From positions 2,668,501 through 2,732,500 of the forward strand of contig OX485808.1 in the NCBI GenBank assembly GCA_950295325.1: DNA of 64,000 nucleotides, in the 5' to 3' direction. Within the stretch, counting starts at the first letter, position 1. Every line of letters starts with the position of its first letter. This stretch comes from Polytrichum commune (Eukaryota; Streptophyta; Polytrichopsida; Polytrichales; Polytrichaceae). A program made the position numbers and the translations under genes. Below, piece by piece: positions 1 to 11,039 of this stretch. The notes beneath the pieces were generated by a model. That model saw only the letters and a list, made by a program, of their open reading frames with translations, was not told where the DNA came from and ran no database searches.

Positions 1-22
1 TGACCATTTAAAGCCAAAACCA

Positions 23-724
23 TCACATGTTGCCATCTTCTGCAAAATCTTCATCTTCCACAAGTATAAAATCATCATCTTGAGTTGTGTTGATTGGTTC
101 GGCTCTGATGTTTCCTTCACATACCAGTGTCCAATCATTTTCAGTTGTGACATCTTTATTTGAACTCCAAAGTGTGGTGAAGTCCTCCATTGAGCTCAAT
201 GACGGCAGTTGATCTTGTGTCGATTCTTGTTGCCTGGTGAGGTGATTGATACCCAAACTGAGATCTTCTTGCATTGGTTCTTGGGTTTCAATGTTGTCGA
301 AAACTTCCATCTCTAGATCTTCTTGTACTGAATTTTGTGATTCAGTGATGATTTCGGCATTGAAAGTCCTTCCCTCTTTGTCAAGGTTTGGAATGTGGAG
401 GTGATTGATACCCAAACTGAGATCTTCTTGCATTGGTTCTTGGGTTTCAATGTTGTTGAAAACTTCCATCTCTAGATCTTCTTGTACTGAATCTTGTGAT
501 TCAGAGATGATTTCGGCATCGAAAGTCCTTTCCTGTTTGTCAAGGTTTGGAATGTAGAGGGGGTTCAAGAAATTTCCCGCTCGTTCACAGAAGGCAAATA
601 TGGCATCAAAAACATAGGGGAATTCCACCTCGCCGAGAGTTGAAACTTGCTCTGAGTCAAGTAGAAAAGCCATTGTATAAGATACACTGTATGATGGTAG
701 GATTGAAGACCACTCACAGACCAC
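23..724 (-). CDS. Acidic repeat-containing protein of unknown function
   Basis: A single open frame of 233 residues, closed by a stop at 23-25. I do not recognise the family. The first Met gives 233 residues; a second Met (residue 18, near position 673, starting MAFLLDSEQV) is an equally good start. A 53-residue unit (core QEDLEMEVF-N/D-NIETQEPMQED) occurs twice, at about residues 56-108 and 109-161, matching a 159-bp DNA duplication. The C-terminal third is strongly acidic and holds two short hydrophobic clusters in acidic context, NDWTLV (W198-V201) and DDDFILVED (F219-V222). These have the shape of ATG8-interacting motifs, but that function is only a suggestion. No signal peptide or membrane segment is evident. 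Other exons could lie off the left edge, although the frame closes by itself. The near-intact repeat frame argues for a real gene. Confidence 0.55.
   Translation of the reverse strand: MVCEWSSILPSYSVSYTMAFLLDSEQVSTLGEVEFPYVFDAIFAFCERAGNFLNPLYIPNLDKQERTFDAEIISESQDSVQEDLEMEVFNNIETQEPMQEDLSLGINHLHIPNLDKEGRTFNAEIITESQNSVQEDLEMEVFDNIETQEPMQEDLSLGINHLTRQQESTQDQLPSLSSMEDFTTLWSSNKDVTTENDWTLVCEGNIRAEPINTTQDDDFILVEDEDFAEDGNM
239..556. repeat. 159-bp direct tandem duplication inside the acidic protein gene
   Basis: Two copies, the second starting about 159 bp after the first (compare 242-251 with 401-410). The period is a multiple of three, so the frame is kept and the protein gains a 53-residue repeat. 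The copies differ by only a few substitutions, so the duplication is fairly recent or conserved. Confidence 0.85.
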
Positions 725-1749
725 TTCAGCCCTGTTTGTGAAGAAGTGGAGGTGATGTTAACACAAAGATTACAGAGGGTACACTTTTATGTAATGAGAT
801 ATTACTATGTGAGGCTTTGTTTATATACAATTGTGATGCACCAAATTTAACTTTTACTTTGCATTAACGTACTTTTTGTGAAAACATTCACAGCAGGGTT
901 CGACATCCACCAACATTTTACTTTTACTTTTACTTTTACTTTTACAAATTCCTACTTTGAATATTTTGTTATACATTAGGGTTGGATCTCCACCAACTTT
1001 TACTTACTTTACTCTACTTTCTATAATTTCTACTTCTAATCTGCTAGGCACACACATTGAACTCAAATCTACCAATTTTGTATAGTTTCATTTTCCATCG
1101 TGAAAGGAAGGATTGTAAAGGAAGCTGCTCAATTCAACCCCCCTAAGATCTCAACATGAACGGTGTCTTTTGCTTTAAGCTAAATCCAAGTTTTAATCCC
1201 TAAGTTTGACCACAAAAGTACAAAAAACCCTAAAAAAAAAAAATACACCATTTGGCAAGGATATGTTTGGGTCATGGTGGAAGCTTTAACTGATCTAGAT
1301 TGAATAATTTGGCCATTCTATCATAAATCCATAAATCTATAAATCCATAATTGCTAGCAAAGGTCAACTTACCAATTGTCGGATTGTTATGTGCAAGTTA
1401 AATTACAAATACTTTGAGATTAAGACTCCTTACCATTCACATTATTGTACCTACTATTTGTTCTAGTGGATTTGTCTATTTGCTAGATGTTGCAATTTAC
1501 AAATGCAATTGAGGAGATTAATTGATTGAGTTGTTCAATAAATTTAAGTGAGGTAGTGAAAAATTGGGCTTCAAAGTCAACTCTAGTAGCAGTTGGAGGT
1601 TCCAATATCTTGATACTAGATGCAATCTCCTCTTAATTTAGGTGCCTCACATACTAACACGAAGTGGTAGAGCTACCAAAAGAGTTCTTGTTGTTGTTAG
1701 TAGTGTACTTATTAGAAATCATAACTAGATGTATGCATCCCATCCTTTG
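725..1749. other. Intergenic stretch, no gene seen
   Basis: AT-rich, with no convincing coding frame. It holds a TTTTAC hexamer microsatellite at about 916-945. The part next to 725 would be the promoter of the minus-strand acidic protein gene, but I see no clear TATA box. Confidence 0.5.
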
Positions 1750-2965
1750 CAAATTAAGCTTAGACCAAGGGTTGTTGATTTCTCCTTAAACTCCACTCTT
1801 GTCCTACAATTCTCATCCTAGATGTAGCTACAAAAGAATCTTTGACATTATGCATTCTCGCTTGACATTTTTAAACCAAATCCAGGATCAAGTGCACATA
1901 AACCAAGCTTAGATCAAGGGTTGTTGGTTTTTCCTCCTAAAGCCACTCATGTCCTTGCAATTCTCATTCAACCAAAGCCAACACTATGCATTCTCACCCA
2001 ACAACCCCATTCCGAGTCTCGGGGGGGGGGGGGGGGTAGTCATTGGTTGGAGTAGCAATATACGTGCGAACAAATGATAGGGTATTTTAAAAACATGGGG
2101 GCAAAAAATTATAAATGGACTTAAGAGTAATATAGGGTATCAAAAATGGCACTGGACATCTTTAAAGTGCTATAGGGTATGGAATAATAGGTAATTTGGA
2201 ATTATAAGTAATGCAAGTCATTTTTCTATTAATCCAAAGGTAGAAATTTACATAATGATAGCATGTGAAAAAAAGAAGAGAATTGAAAGTAATACCCCCC
2301 TATAAAATAGTGGTTGTTCGCACCTATATCCTTAACTTTTTAACACGCTGCCCCCCCCCCCCCCCGGAGTTCCGAGTGCCAAACAAATCAAGCTTAGATC
2401 AAGGGTTATTGATTTTTCCTTCAAAACCCATTCATGTCCTACTGGTTAGTTTAGATGATTAGCATTGTAGAACAACTTAGAACCTAGTTCATAGAATGGA
2501 ACTATCTGGAAGGTTCGTCACAAGGATGAATGTTCAGTCAGTGGATGAACGTACTCAAGGAGTCGTCTCTCCCGAAGATACAACCCTTGTGGAAGATTTG
2601 CTTCTTCCTCGGCTTCTTCACTTCTGTCTGCAGAGTTTCTACGCATGTAAGTTGCTGATTACTTGATAATAAAGCGCAAGAGTAGAGTTTAAGGATCATG
2701 GCGTATACCAATGTGCAAATGTATGTGAGCTTGTCTGGTTCTATGAAACAATATGTCCTTACAATCTCATGCGGCCGAATCCAGATGCAAAAGAATTGAA
2801 GCTCCAACATTATGCATTCTCACTCGACTACTCTAACCCAGTCTGGGATCAAGTGCCAAACACAATCAAGCTTAGACCAAAGGATTGCGCACTTCTCGAA
2901 AACTCACTCTTGTTCTTACTATTCTCATCCCAAATCCAACTGCTAAAAAATACTCCGACATACTC
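1750..2965. repeat. Tandem repeat of about 150 bp, four recognisable units
   Basis: Units share AAGCTTAGA(C/T)CAAGG, then 'CACTC(T/A)TGTCCT', 'ATTCTCAT', 'TATGCATTCTC' and 'GATCAAGTGC' landmarks. Units begin near 1756, 1905, 2388 and 2870. The unit between 1905 and 2460 is split by the MITE at 2018-2369; removing that element restores the normal order of landmarks. The last unit is the most diverged. There is no coding capacity. Another stretch without any gene runs on to about 3230. Confidence 0.7.
2018..2369. mobile_element. hAT-like MITE with poly-G termini, 352 bp
   Basis: Flanked by an 8-bp direct repeat, TTCCGAGT, at 2010-2017 and 2370-2377. The ends are imperfect inverted repeats: the left starts CTCGGGGG with a run of about 15 G, and the right end read in reverse starts CTCCGGGGG. 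Both arms then carry the shared inner motif GTGCGAACAA. An 8-bp target duplication is typical of the hAT superfamily, but the G-run terminus is not a canonical hAT end. There is no transposase, so it is non-autonomous. Confidence 0.75.
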
Positions 2966-3235
2966 CACAACACGCCGACACAATGCATCCTCACCCGGGA
3001 AACTAGAGATTAAATTATTTTGGGGGTGCCTGTTTCCAGGCTGGTATATATGGCGGCATCCAAATTTTCTCATCTCTTTCAAGGAACGACAGCCCATTGT
3101 AACTCGATCATCTGTTCTTGATTGTGTGTCTTATAATTCGTGTCTACTTTGAATCTACCTTGAGGGATTGGCACCCAATAACCTAAGGCCATGTTATAGA
3201 GCCTCATGACTTGGGGCGGTGCCTCCTGATCATCA

Positions 3236-3954
3236 TCATTGTAATGCGGGCAATTTATCTGCCAGCAACAATATGAAACCGTTGCAAGCTAAAAGGCTCG
3301 GGTGATGACATCCGTCTAACGGAATCTCCTCATCAACAACTTGTACTTTCCCTTTCAGGCTCAACCTGTACGAATCGTCACACTGGAACTGTGAAATCGT
3401 ATATGTAACTTCTTCACTCGAATGGGTCGATTCTAATGTGCCCTCAGCTTCGTGTAAATTTCTCTTTGTCTCTCTTCGCAGCTCATGGTAGCTTCCTTTG
3501 AACTGAGTGACAGCTAATAACACACCATTAGGAGGAGATGAGTATTGAGGTTTTTGACATTCGCCTCGTCCACAATCGTAGATTTGGGCACTCCGCGTCT
3601 TGTTCGAGCGTGTAGTCGAAAATGTAGCCCAATCTCAACGTGCTACACGTTCCCGTGCTCGAGTCATAAATCTCGGTCGCGTAGCCGCAGTCAATCCATT
3701 CATGGCTTTCTCCTCGGCCAACAAGGATGACTTTATATTCCCCGGAGTCTCGTAACTGCACCATGTCCGGCTTCTGATGGATGACGTTTTGGAAAGGAAG
3801 TTTTTTTTCGAGCATTGGTCAACGGATTGGCAACAAGCAACAGAATCGGCGTCGAGCCTCGTAATCTTTCTCTGTAATTGACGCGTTTTACATTGTCATC
3901 GTCACATTCGTTAACTGCGATCGAGGGTCCAATACCAAATATCGCTGTCTGCAA
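3236..3954 (-). pseudogene. F-box/kelch-type protein remnant
   Basis: Minus-strand frames give segments that resemble plant F-box/kelch proteins: LLLVANPLTN (about 3820-3850), then GEYKVILVGR and ATEIYDSSTGTCSTL (about 3640-3750), then a frame holding SYHELRRET and FQCDDSYRLSLKGKVQVV (about 3340-3500). In kelch F-box proteins the order 'NPLT..W..LP / YKV.V.G / T.IYDS.T..W' is usual. The segments lie in different frames. One shift falls in a run of eight A (minus strand) near 3804-3811 and another near 3530-3600. The F-box itself is not seen. The region is richer in GC than its neighbours. It is either a decayed gene or an intact gene with sequencing indels; I favour decay. Confidence 0.5.
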
Positions 3955-4194
3955 ACAAACAAATCGAGACCTTCATCGTGAGCGAATCACGAGAACAGAT
4001 ATTTGACGGGATCGGAGGCGTGAAGGTAAGGGCACACCATGATTCAATCTTTGATGCGCCAATTAGGTCGTCATGATCGTGATCGAGCACCCTGAATGTG
4101 AAATGATTAATTCGCGTCCATGATGCCGGACCATATCGCAACCGGAGACGTGATGATCTTCGAGGTGACCCGCATCGAATGCCTCGGAGTTATA

Positions 4195-6900
4195 GATTAA
4201 CTTGTTAGAAATTTTCCTCATGTTGGAAAGTGGAATTTTATTTTATATGTAATAAATGATTATTCAATTCAAGTTTTACATTTTGTAAATGTAATGGAGG
4301 CATTTATTGAATTACATTGAAAAGCTTAGTACAAAGACATGAGTCCATTTTCTAGCCTGCCGTTAGTACAAGTACATTTGATTTTCATTATAAAATTCTC
4401 GTGTATAGGTGGTTTAATTCCATAGCAACCCATGCACATCATTTAGGTTTCCAATGAAGAGTCCACCCCCCAAGTCCAAGCTATTCTAAAAAAATTAAGC
4501 ACATGAACAATGTGATCCAAATGTTGAACTTGCCTCCAATATGAGTAGTGTCAACATGGAGTCGTATTGAAGCAATTTGTTTCACTTCGTCAAAAGGTCA
4601 ACCATCATATGTATTCCAAAAAAAATGATCAAAATTGAAACGAAGTGATCTTAAGACTAGAAAAAAAAACTTGTCCTTTACAACCATTCAATGCTACTTG
4701 GCCATTGCAACTAATGAAGAGAAAATGCATAAATTAGGTATTTTGGTTGTCAACTGGAGGTTTTTGATTGTGGTTTCTAGACTATGGGTCACCAAAACCC
4801 TCCGGTTGCCAACCACAATGATTTATTTATGCATTTTCTTATGCAATGAGCAAGTGTTCTTCTAGGTTATACCAAACATTGCCTTGATGTGTTAATTGCA
4901 AGTGGACAGGTGGGTACAAATACGACGATTTTTGCAAAACGTTCAAATTGTTGTGTGTGTGTCCATGAACATGTCCTAACTTTTGATTTTTGGTTTTGGA
5001 CTAGGTTTCAATGTTTCTACTATTCAATTGGACCTTTATAGCGGACTCCGCGGGATGCGAAAAAGCTTTGTGAAGTATTTGCCTAGGACATCCTCCAAGG
5101 TCCAATATTAAAAATAAAAATAAGAGAGAGAGAGATTCCAATATAAAAACTTTACCACCTATTGAAGTTTATGCCTGATTTAGCTCAAATTACTTGGATT
5201 AGACTAATTCAAGGTCTTTAAAACTAATTTCAATGTCTTCTAAAAAGTAGTGGCTAGTTGCAAGAGTGCTTTGCCCTAGTATTATCTTGTACGCATTACC
5301 AATTTTGGTTGGTTATTTGATTCAAACCAAACTTTGGCTCATTTTAGAGACCACTTCACATCAACATTTACTTGCAACTAGACTCCATCTGAAGAGTGAG
5401 TTACTAACACCATATGTGGGCAGTTTTGGTTGGCTGCCAAACTTTGGCCCATTTAAGAGACCACCCCTAGCGCACTTCCCATAGGGCAAAGCCAATAAAA
5501 ACCTTTGGGATGTATACTACTTCAATGTTTTTATGGGAGAAACGCTTATATATAATGATTCCTTCTCCCAGTAAGGGGGATCAATTCATTATAAGCTAAA
5601 TGTCATCAGCAATGGTTTAATTTGACAAGTCCACCTTCATTTCATGTGAAGGTGGATTTTATTTATATTTTAAAATGTTTTCCTTTCAATGTGATGGACA
5701 ACATCAAAAACTACCTTTCAAATGATGGGTTGACAAAATCTTATTCTTTCACAAAAAAATAAAAATAAAATCATAGTCTTTCAAAAATAAATAAAGAGAA
5801 GTTTAAACTCACAATATGTAATCCAAACCAAGAATTCTTTGATTCCTCATGTTCATTATTTGAAAATCGCTCGTTGGATTGAGTTTGTGATGCAATTTGA
5901 ACTCACCCATCCTTGATTGATTAAAGTGTAAGAAAATGAGCGGTAAACATCCTTCTATACCTTTCTAAATATAGGGATAACATGATTATATTATGTGAAA
6001 CAACATAAAGTAGCAGACACTGTAAAAAAACCAAAACTTATAGGGTAGCATTAATCTAAGTAAGATAATACAAAGTACAATTATTCTTGGCATATTCACA
6101 ATTCATTCATCCATATATAACAGTGTACATAGTCAAGAACTTCAAAACTTACATAGCCTAGAGGAAACAGTTTAAAATATGTACCTCTTGAGAAAGTTCA
6201 TGTCTTTGTGAACCTTGAGAACCAAATAAAGATGTTATGGATTCCTCCGTGTGTGCGCAACCTCGAATTACTTCCCGATGCCATCTTGAGGTTGATTTGA
6301 TAATCTAGTTTGATCAATAAAATCACACAGTTAAGATGCACTCATGTATAATAACTTGGTACCTTTCTATGGACCTCTACTTCTGACATAATATGAACTC
6401 GTATGATATTAATCTAGATTCTAAAAGTAAGAGTCATCAACATGAATAAAGTAAAATTAATCAATCGTCAACTACTCAACAATCGGTAAACAATCACATA
6501 TCAAGATGACAATTTTGTGTGTTGCAACAATAGTCACAATAACATGCCAAAGTTTGAATAAGTTTCACAATTTCCTCAACTTCAAAATAACTTTGATTTT
6601 CACATTTAAAAAATGAACTTCACAATTTGACACGTCATCTAATTCACTAAAAAATGAAGGAGTGAGCATTGAAGAAAGAGGAAGTGAGCATTAGGGACCA
6701 TTATTATTAGTATTAATAATATTTTAAATTTAAATTCAATGTATTTTTTGGCTTTCCGTGTGACGGGCATTTTTTTCATTTTTTCTTTTCTTTCGACAGA
6801 CAAGATTAATTTTGGAACTTTATATGCCTTTCTTTTTGCTTGGGACAGGTGCAAAAAGAAGCGTTAGTTCACAGAAAATACATTCTGTGGATGAAACATC
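4195..6900. other. Intergenic stretch, no gene seen
   Basis: AT-rich, without a supported gene. Around 5300-5480 a short direct repeat occurs (CCAAACTTTGGC followed by CATTT and AGAGACCAC, twice). A GA microsatellite lies near 5126-5135. The stretch ends in the promoter of the WD40 gene. Confidence 0.5.
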
Positions 6901-6952
6901 CAAATGAAGATTTTGTCTGGGCAGCATGCTGCCCGTAGGGCCGTTGAGGAAG

Positions 6953-7225
6953 AGCCCAAGGTGCTTAAACCCTAAATCCTAATGCTCTGTTTTCTTCGTT
7001 TCGGCCTCCCATCTCTTCGGAGAATCGAGCAAATTTTCTTTTTCTTCCTTCTCTCAAGGTCTTAGGGTTTATCAAGGATTTGTCAACAATTTCAAGGATT
7101 TTGAGTCAAGGGAGCTCTTTAAGGATTGCAGTCTTAAGGTTAAGGTCCTCTGTTTGTTCTTTCCTCCTCCATTCAACCAAAGCTTCTTCTTCTTCCTTCT
7201 TCTTTCACTGTCTTAGGGTTTATCA
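6953..7225 (+). promoter_or_regulatory. Promoter/5' leader of the WD40 gene with site II and telo-box motifs
   Basis: AGCCCA at 6953-6958 is the reverse complement of a site II element (TGGGCT). AAACCCTAAA at 6967-6976 is a telo-box, and TTAGGGTTT occurs in the other orientation at 7062-7070 and 7213-7221. In Arabidopsis, paired site II and telo-box elements mark ribosomal-protein and ribosome-biogenesis genes, which fits the product. The leader contains a duplication with an offset of 151 bp (CTTAGGGTTTATCAAGG at 7061 and again at 7212). An upstream ATG at about 6981 opens a short uORF. The transcription start is not visible. Confidence 0.6.
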
Positions 7226-7401
7226 AGGTTTTATCAACAATTTCAAGGGTCGAGGGTGAAGGGAGCTCTCTGAGGAGTGGGGTTTATCAACTCCTATATC
7301 CTCACTTAATATACTTCATTCTTGCGCCTACCTCAGGGCTGCGAGCTTCGGTATCAGGAATTGTGTTCAAGATTTTCCACGAATTTGTGACCACTGTGCG
7401 C

Positions 7402-10400
7402 ATGAATGAGCAATTGCGCAATTCGGGTGTGAGTATGAAGTTGGTGGCCGGGTCATACGAGCGGTTCCTTTGGGGTTGGCAAGTGAAGGAGAAGAAGAAG
7501 GAGCTGCAATGGACATTTGCGTACCCAGCGCACATTGGGCCCATCAAGTGTATAGCCTCCAGTGGGGCAGTGGTGGCCACGGGCGGAGCGGATGACACCA
7601 TCAAGGTGTTTGACATCAATGCACAGAAGGACATGGGGTCATTGTACAAGCATGAAGGGGCAGTCACATGTTTGGACTTCCATGGCTCACATCCTGGGAT
7701 TAATCACCCCACTCACTTGTTGAGCGGGTCTGAGGACGGGTCGATTTGCATTTGGGATACTGATTCTTGGATACATTTGACAACCATGAAGACGAAGAAA
7801 GGCCCACGGTCGGGTGTGAATGACCTGTCTATACATCCATCAGGTGATTCTTCTTTGCTTTCAGCATCTTCGAAGTTAGCAGGGGATTAGGTTGTAGGGT
7901 TTATGGGTTTAAGGTAAGCGGGTCTGATTCAGTTACTTCTAATTTGAGTAGTGTGTCGTTATGTGTGGGTCTCAGAACGGACACCGAAAGGACACCATGT
8001 CCTTAAACGAGATTGGTTTACGTCCTGGGAAACGTATACGATCATTTGATAAGAAAGAGAATCTTCACTTTGACAATGAATAAGATATCCACATTATCTC
8101 CGAAACTTGTGAAGAAAATGGCTGTGGGCACAATTTGGATTTGCTAATCAATGCACACTAGTTGTGTGTTTCATATCCTATGAGAAGTGGGTGCAACGTT
8201 AAAGAAGTGTGTCCATTTAAGGCTCGCTTAGAGAATTCACAGGGAATTTGGCTGACGATGGTTCTTGTGGTTTCAGGGTTACTGGCATTGTCAGTTGAGC
8301 GAAACAATCACATGAAGATGTGGAATTTGACGAAAGGAAGGTGTAGTTTCCAAACCAAGCTTGCAACAGAAGCTTCGATAGTGAAATTTTTCCCACAGGC
8401 AGGAGAGTCTTATGCCATAGTCATGGGTGCCAATTTGGAAATTCGAAATGCAGAGACTGGGACCACAATCCACTCACTTCATCATGAAAAGAAAGTGTTC
8501 TGCATGGCCCAACAAGAGGTACCATTCATCCCTCACCATATTGTGCTGTCAAATTTGGATTCAAATGTCAAATGGCCTTCATTGCCCTGCATGAAGGTCT
8601 TAAATGAATCATGAATTTCCAAATTTATAGAGTTATCTACTCATAGAAAAATGTTATCTTGTGATGTTTTGGATGGCCTAACAAGAGGTACTATCCCTCA
8701 CCATTCTGTGCTGTCAATTTTGGATCCACATTTCAAATGCCCTTCGTGGCCCTCCATGAAATTCTTATAAGGCTTCAACAAAGCTATAGAGTTACCAAAA
8801 ATGTATTTTGCAATGATATTGAGTCATTTAAGTATGCCTTCAGGACAATTTACTGGTAACTGGAGGAGAGGACGCTATAGTCAGGGCTTGGGATTGTCGA
8901 TCAGGGAAACAGGCCTGGTCAGTTCCCAACGCCCATACAAACCGTATCAAGGGGGTTGCAATTTTGGGCGCGAGTCTTGAAGAAGACGATAGCGAATTAC
9001 CACCACTTCTGGTAGCGTCCGCTTCATCGGATGGAACAGTAAAGGTTTGGGATATGCGCATGGTGGGAGGCGAGGATGCGGGTACTCCTGTGCCTGTTAT
9101 GCAGGCAGAGACAAAAGCTAGACTAACTTGTCTTGTGAGCTGTTCGGGCACCAAAAGTAAGCTCCTGCTAGTTTCTGCACTTTGTGAGATTTGATGTTTC
9201 TTATAATGTGCAGACTACTTTGGACTGTTGGTGGTTGACCACATATTTTGTGAGTTGGAGCAAGTCAGATGAGATAAGATCTTCTTATGGTTTGTCTGGT
9301 AATTTCTTGCCATAAGGCAATTGCAGAAATTTGTGTCTTTCTTCCTTGTCATGTGCTATGTTATGTGGTCACAGGTAACCTAGTTATTATTTCAATACCC
9401 TGTATGGATTTTATCCTTGTTGAAGTAGTCAGAAAGTCTTTTAATTTCTACAAGGACAAATGATTATGTAGAGTTAGAGCATCACCACATGTTGTACACC
9501 AAGCACTAATGCGAAAGGGGTGTTGAATTGGGTAACTTCAATATAGAGGAGAGGGGGGATCTCTATATGTTCCACACGTTCACTCTATATGAGCATTATC
9601 AGTTGTGGGTCCCATGATCGATACTAATATCTTTCAATACACAAGGCTCTGCATAGAAAGAGTTTATGGCTTAAGATTCTATATGGTCAAAGATTGTGAG
9701 AAATTGAAAGTTGATTTCCTTGTAGAGGAGTCAAAACTCTCCCCTCTATAAGTTGCATATTTTATAAGTTGCATATTAAGAGGACTGAATAGTTTAGGGG
9801 GAAGTGAGCACCTCTAAATTTGTGATAATGGGAATATGGTTGCCTACTTTGTTAAAATTGACCTTTGAATTGGTGATATGGATTTAGGGTGTCTGTATTG
9901 GCAATGTATGGTCTTGCTCTTACACTTCTTTCTAATGCTGTATGTACTTGGTCAACGCAGGATCAAGACCTGCTGTCTCTGAAAGTGATCCCACTGAGGA
10001 AGGTGCTACAAACAAGGAAACTTTATCATCCAGCGGTGCTGCAAAGCAGGGGAAAAAAGCCGAGAAGAAAAGAAAGGCTGTTTCAGTTGAGACTGCTGTA
10101 GAGGCGATGGATATATCTCCTAGCAAGCGGCAGAAGCCAAGCAACGGAGCAGCAGCAAAGGGAAATTCAAAACTGCCAGATGGTAGACACACAGCGAAGT
10201 CACCGGGCGCAAAATCAGGAGCCACAACAAGCTCACCATTGAAGCGCAACCGAAGAAAGTTGAAGAATAAAGATGTAGTAGGTACACCAGGTATGAAGTC
10301 AGAAGTAGGTACACCCGATAGCAAGTCAGACGTAGGCAAATCAGGTAAGAAGCCAGATCAGAAGAAACGTAAGTTAAATACCTCAAATGGTGTGCTTCCA

Positions 10401-10490
10401 AAGGTTGGGAAGTCACCTGATGGAGGGAAACATGGGAAATCACACAAGAAAAAGAGAAAGCCTCAGTCGACTCCTAGTAAAACACCGTGA
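7402..10490 (+). CDS. PAK1IP1: PAK1IP1/MAK11-type WD40 protein, four exons
   Basis: Nucleolar WD40 protein family that in yeast (Mak11) and animals acts in 60S ribosome assembly. Exons by GT-AG and frame: 7402-7843, 8277-8518, 8844-9156 and 9961-10490. They join in frame (TCA G|GG, GAG|GAC, AAA A|GA) and give 508 residues from the first ATG at 7402, or 497 from the ATG at 7435. The family normally starts like MKLVAGSYERFLWGW, so 7435 may be the true start. WD repeats are seen at TGGADDTIKVFD, SGSEDGSICIWD, LALSVERNNHMKMWNL, TGGEDAIVRAWD and SASSDGTVKVWD. IHPSGLLALSV and the KGRC motif are typical of this family. The last exon encodes a Lys/Ser-rich tail (AEKKRKAVS, HKKKRKPQS), a likely nucleolar localisation and RNA-contact region that is longer than in many homologues. 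There is a single complete copy with no stops in the joined frame. Exon borders are inferred without transcripts. Confidence 0.9.
8500..8775 (+). repeat. Tandem duplication of the exon 2 / intron 2 junction
   Basis: The sequence from the end of exon 2 (TGGCC-C/T-AACAAGAGGTAC) through about 95 bp of intron (CCCTCACCAT, GTGCTGTCAA, TTTGGAT, CCTTC) occurs at about 8504-8601 and again at 8671-8768. The second copy keeps the GAG|GTAC donor. The reading frame upstream of the second donor contains stops. Confidence 0.8.
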
Positions 10491-10811
10491 CATGTGAACC
10501 TAGAAGAGCTCTTGAGTAGAAAAACATCTCTGTTGGTTCTTCACATTGGTCCAGTTTGGGAATCTACTTCATTGAGTAACTAAGAGTTTAGGGGCTGAGA
10601 GCCTCATCTGGAAGAGGTTTTTCTATGTCCGGCCCTCTTCTTTGTAACATGGAATTAGATGTCAAAGTTGGACAGTATACACAGCCGCTGTTGACCAGGT
10701 TGCAGATTTTACTCGACCTTTTCAATGTAGTGTCTAATGTTGAGAAAGTAACAATCAGGAAAACTGGATTCCAATATGAAGTCCAAATGTTTCTCATGGG
10801 TAACAAACACA
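10491..10811. other. 3' flank of the WD40 gene
   Basis: No gene seen. It should contain the 3' untranslated region of the WD40 gene; no canonical AATAAA close to the stop is obvious. Confidence 0.4.
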
Positions 10812-10880
10812 TGTAGATTACCACTGGCCCACCGATGCAGCCACTCAGAGTGACACGTCTATCATTAATGAATTTGAATT
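10812..10880 (-). repeat. tRNA-Gly 5'-half-like repeat fragment (copy D)
   Basis: On the minus strand GACGTGTCAC is followed by GGCTGCATCGGTGGGCCAG, the start of a tRNA-Gly-like sequence (GCATCGG from 10838). The same junction of a 'GTGTC' leader and GGCTGCATCGGTGG is seen at 13060-13107 (+) and 14567-14600 (-). No T arm is present here. The open frame at 10845-11039 upstream of it is not recognised. Confidence 0.5.
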
Positions 10881-11039
10881 GTACCTGAAGCAACCATTGA
10901 CAGCAACCACAATGCAAGATCCTAGCTGCTTACCACACCTCGAATCATAAACTTGCCATTGAAACTGGACTTCTCCATTGAGCTTATGGTCGACCTCCTT
11001 ACTAGTGAACGGTCTTCCCAACGGAATTTCTACATTCAT

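Noticed and set aside
916-945. TTTTAC repeat as a telomere-like array
   Set aside because: The unit is not the plant telomere unit TTTAGGG; it is a simple hexamer microsatellite.
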